Shown here one piece after another: positions 61,632-64,000 of a stretch of 64,000 nucleotides of DNA. Origin of the DNA: DATGPD01 sp041398565 (lineage in GTDB: Bacteria > Planctomycetota > UBA1135 > UBA2386); NCBI GenBank assembly GCA_041398565.1, contig JAWKUN010000006.1:1-64000 (forward strand), written 5' to 3'. Under the pieces are notes generated by a model. It was not told the origin of the DNA and did not search any database. It saw only the letters and a list, made by a program, of their open reading frames with translations. The translations under genes were made by a program, and so were the position numbers. How positions within the stretch are numbered: the first letter of the stretch is position 1; every line of letters starts with the position of its first letter.

Positions 61632-63319
61632 ATGCCCACGCACGACTCTTCTTCCTCCAGTTCGACCCAACCCCTGGAGGCAGCGACCGAGGGCCGCCTC
61701 CAGCGCATCTGGCAGCGGGCCTACACGGCACGCACGCAAGAGGACCTTCTGCGTCTGTACGCCGACTGGTCCGCGACCTACGACCAAGACCACGAAGCGA
61801 TCGGCTTCTTCGGCCACGAACTGGCAGCGGCCATGCTGGCTCGCTACACGCCGTTCCGTCGCAGCGCCGCCGTCCTCGATGCCGGCGCCGGCACCGGCGC
61901 CGCCGGCACGGCCCTGCACGCGCTGGGCTACCGCAACCTGGTGGGTGTGGACATCTCTTCGCCGATGCTTGCCAAGGCGAAGCAGAAGGGCGTCTACCGC
62001 GACCTCCGCGCCGCCGATCTCGGCCAGCCGGTCGACGCCTTCCCCGACAGCAGCTTCGACGCCGCGATCCTGGTCGGCGTGTTCTCGTTCGGTCAGGCCC
62101 CCGCCTACACGCTCGACGAGGTCGTGCGCCTGGTGCGGCCCGGCGGCGTCGTGGTGTTCACCATGCGCGTCGACTTCTTCGAGCAGGACGCGATGGGGGT
62201 GCGCAGCCGCATGGACGAGTTCGACGCCCGCCACGTGTGGAAGCTGCTCGACCGCACCGAGCCCGCGCCTTACCTGCCGCACAAGGAACCGGACGCCATG
62301 TTCCGGGTGTTCGCCTACCGAGTGCTGGAGACCAAGGAGCCGCCGGTCGACGAGAGCTTCGCCGCGGCCGCGCGCGAAGCGCTGACCGGCGACGAGCCGG
62401 TGCGGCGCATCGACCATGCCTTCATCTGGGACTCGACGGCGTCGCGGCTCTACGACCGCTACACCGAGTGCGAGGGCTACTACCTCACCGACTGCGAGCT
62501 CGAGATCCTCGAGAGCCACGGACGCGAGATCCTCGGCGAGGACCGGCTGGTGGTGGAGCTCGGCTGCGGCTCGGCACGCAAGGTGAGGCATCTGGTCGAC
62601 GCCGCGCTGCAGCGCGGCGACGGCAGCCGTCTCGTCTACACCCCGGTCGACATCAGCGCCGGCGCGGTGCAGGCGACCAAGGACGAGCTCGATCGCGCCT
62701 ACCAGGACCGCGTCGACGTGCAGCCGCGCGTCGGCCGCTTCGACAGCGTTCTGTCGTCCATCCCGGTCGACGACGGCAAGCTCATCGTGTTCTTCGGCAG
62801 CTCGCTGGGGAACATCGAGTCGATGGACGGCACCCTCGACTTCCTGCGCATGGTCCGTGACCGCATGACCGTCGGCGATCGGTTCGTGGTGGGTCTGGAT
62901 CTCGACAAGGACGACGACGTCCTGCGGGGCGCCTACGAGGCGGGACCTCGCAACCGCGACTTCTTCCTGCACATGGTCCGGCGCATCAACCACGTACTGG
63001 CCGGCAACTTCGACCTCGACGCCTTCCGCCAGCACTCGCCCATCCTGCGCGAGCCCGAGTTCGCCGGCGTGAAACCGCGCAGCGTGCACCTGCGCCTGGT
63101 GACCGAGCGGCCGCAGGACGCGTACCTGGCACGGCTGCACATGGAGGCCCACCTCGACGGCGGCGACGCCATCCAGGTCGGCATCTCGCGCAAGTTCGAG
63201 AAGGGGCAGGTCGCGGTCCTGGCTGAGGCGGCAGGCCTGCGCCTGCAGCGCCAATGGTGCGATCGCCGCGGCTGGTTCTCGCTGAACGAACTGGTCCGCG
63301 ACGACGCTGCGCCACGGCC

Positions 63320-63323
<4 letters not shown>
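61632..63323 (+). CDS. bifunctional methyltransferase: class I domain fused to EgtD-like domain
   Basis: A 563-residue cytoplasmic protein. Residues 20-210 are a class I SAM methyltransferase (YADWSATYDQDHEAIGFFGH, motif I AVLDAGAGTGAAGTALHALG, VDISSPMLAKAK), close in style to the Williams-Beuren/METTL27 type. Residues 245-560 resemble EgtD, the histidine N-alpha-trimethyltransferase of ergothioneine synthesis: LYDRYTECEGYYLTDCELEI, LVVELGCGSARKVRHLVDAA, VDISAGAV, LIVFFGSSLGNIES, FVVGLDLDKDDDVL, FNLDAF-type segment and IQVGISRKF. In mycobacterial EgtD the last strand reads M-R-T-E-V-S-A-K-F, with Glu282 holding the histidine imidazole; here a Gly stands there, so the substrate is probably not histidine. 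The stop overlaps a betaine-type transporter ATPase by 4 bp. Confidence 0.86.

Positions 63324-64000
<677 letters not shown>

Overview
The window is high-GC DNA (about 70 percent by eye) and almost certainly belongs to a Planctomycetota bacterium. The main reasons are the many secreted proteins of unknown function that end in a recurring 95-125 residue C-terminal module, an ECF sigma factor overlapping a Ser/Thr kinase with a TPR region, a second large kinase, a one-sulfatase locus, and paired secreted parallel beta-helix/FG-GAP proteins. No rRNA, tRNA, CRISPR array or phage module was recognised.

Layout. 0-5.2 kb: two secreted hypothetical proteins and a VOC-fold protein. 5.3-8.6 kb: ECF sigma factor translationally coupled to a receptor-like kinase. 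8.7-20.6 kb: secreted proteins, an exported X-Pro dipeptidyl-peptidase (S15) homologue, a DUF3500 protein, a divergent pair of related beta-helix/FG-GAP proteins, and a sulfatase. 20.7-26.9 kb: a signalling island. On the minus strand are an Rcp1-type receiver, a histidine kinase with an ethylene-receptor (ETR1)-like membrane sensor, and a TPR protein. On the plus strand are a REC-kinase hybrid, a REC-REC protein and a single REC protein, all overlapping. 26.9-36.2 kb: secreted proteins, including one of 2097 residues. 36.2-41.6 kb: an exported thioredoxin-fold/beta-propeller gene interrupted in frame by TGA, an NTF2-like protein and a large BNR-repeat 'glycosyl hydrolase-like' protein. 41.8-48.8 kb: a secreted protein, DUF1697, a second kinase, a PDZ lipoprotein with a His-rich repeat, and exodeoxyribonuclease III. 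48.8-49.9 kb: an apparently intact IS630-family element whose transposase needs a -1 frameshift. 49.9-56.8 kb: a CzcCBA-like heavy-metal RND efflux operon with a small Cys/His-rich leader gene. 57.1-61.1 kb: MBL-fold hydrolase, HtpG, SGNH hydrolase. 61.6-64 kb: a two-domain methyltransferase with an EgtD-like C-terminal half, overlapping a betaine-type ABC transporter ATPase that runs off the end.

The most interesting find is the gene at 36168-37340 (minus strand). Its in-frame TGA falls exactly at the first cysteine of a CHWC-type thioredoxin motif. A perfect 7-bp hairpin with a GAA loop starts 18 nt downstream, with the spacing and loop expected of a bacterial SECIS element. I read this as an exported selenoprotein with a UHWC redox site, which a standard annotation would split into a 63-residue fragment and a truncated propeller. 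Second-rank finds are the ETR1-like sensor kinase, the EgtD-like fusion whose substrate-specificity glutamate is a glycine, a three-copy dispersed repeat, and a group of genes with a TANNNT box 6-9 nt before the start codon, which suggests leaderless transcripts.
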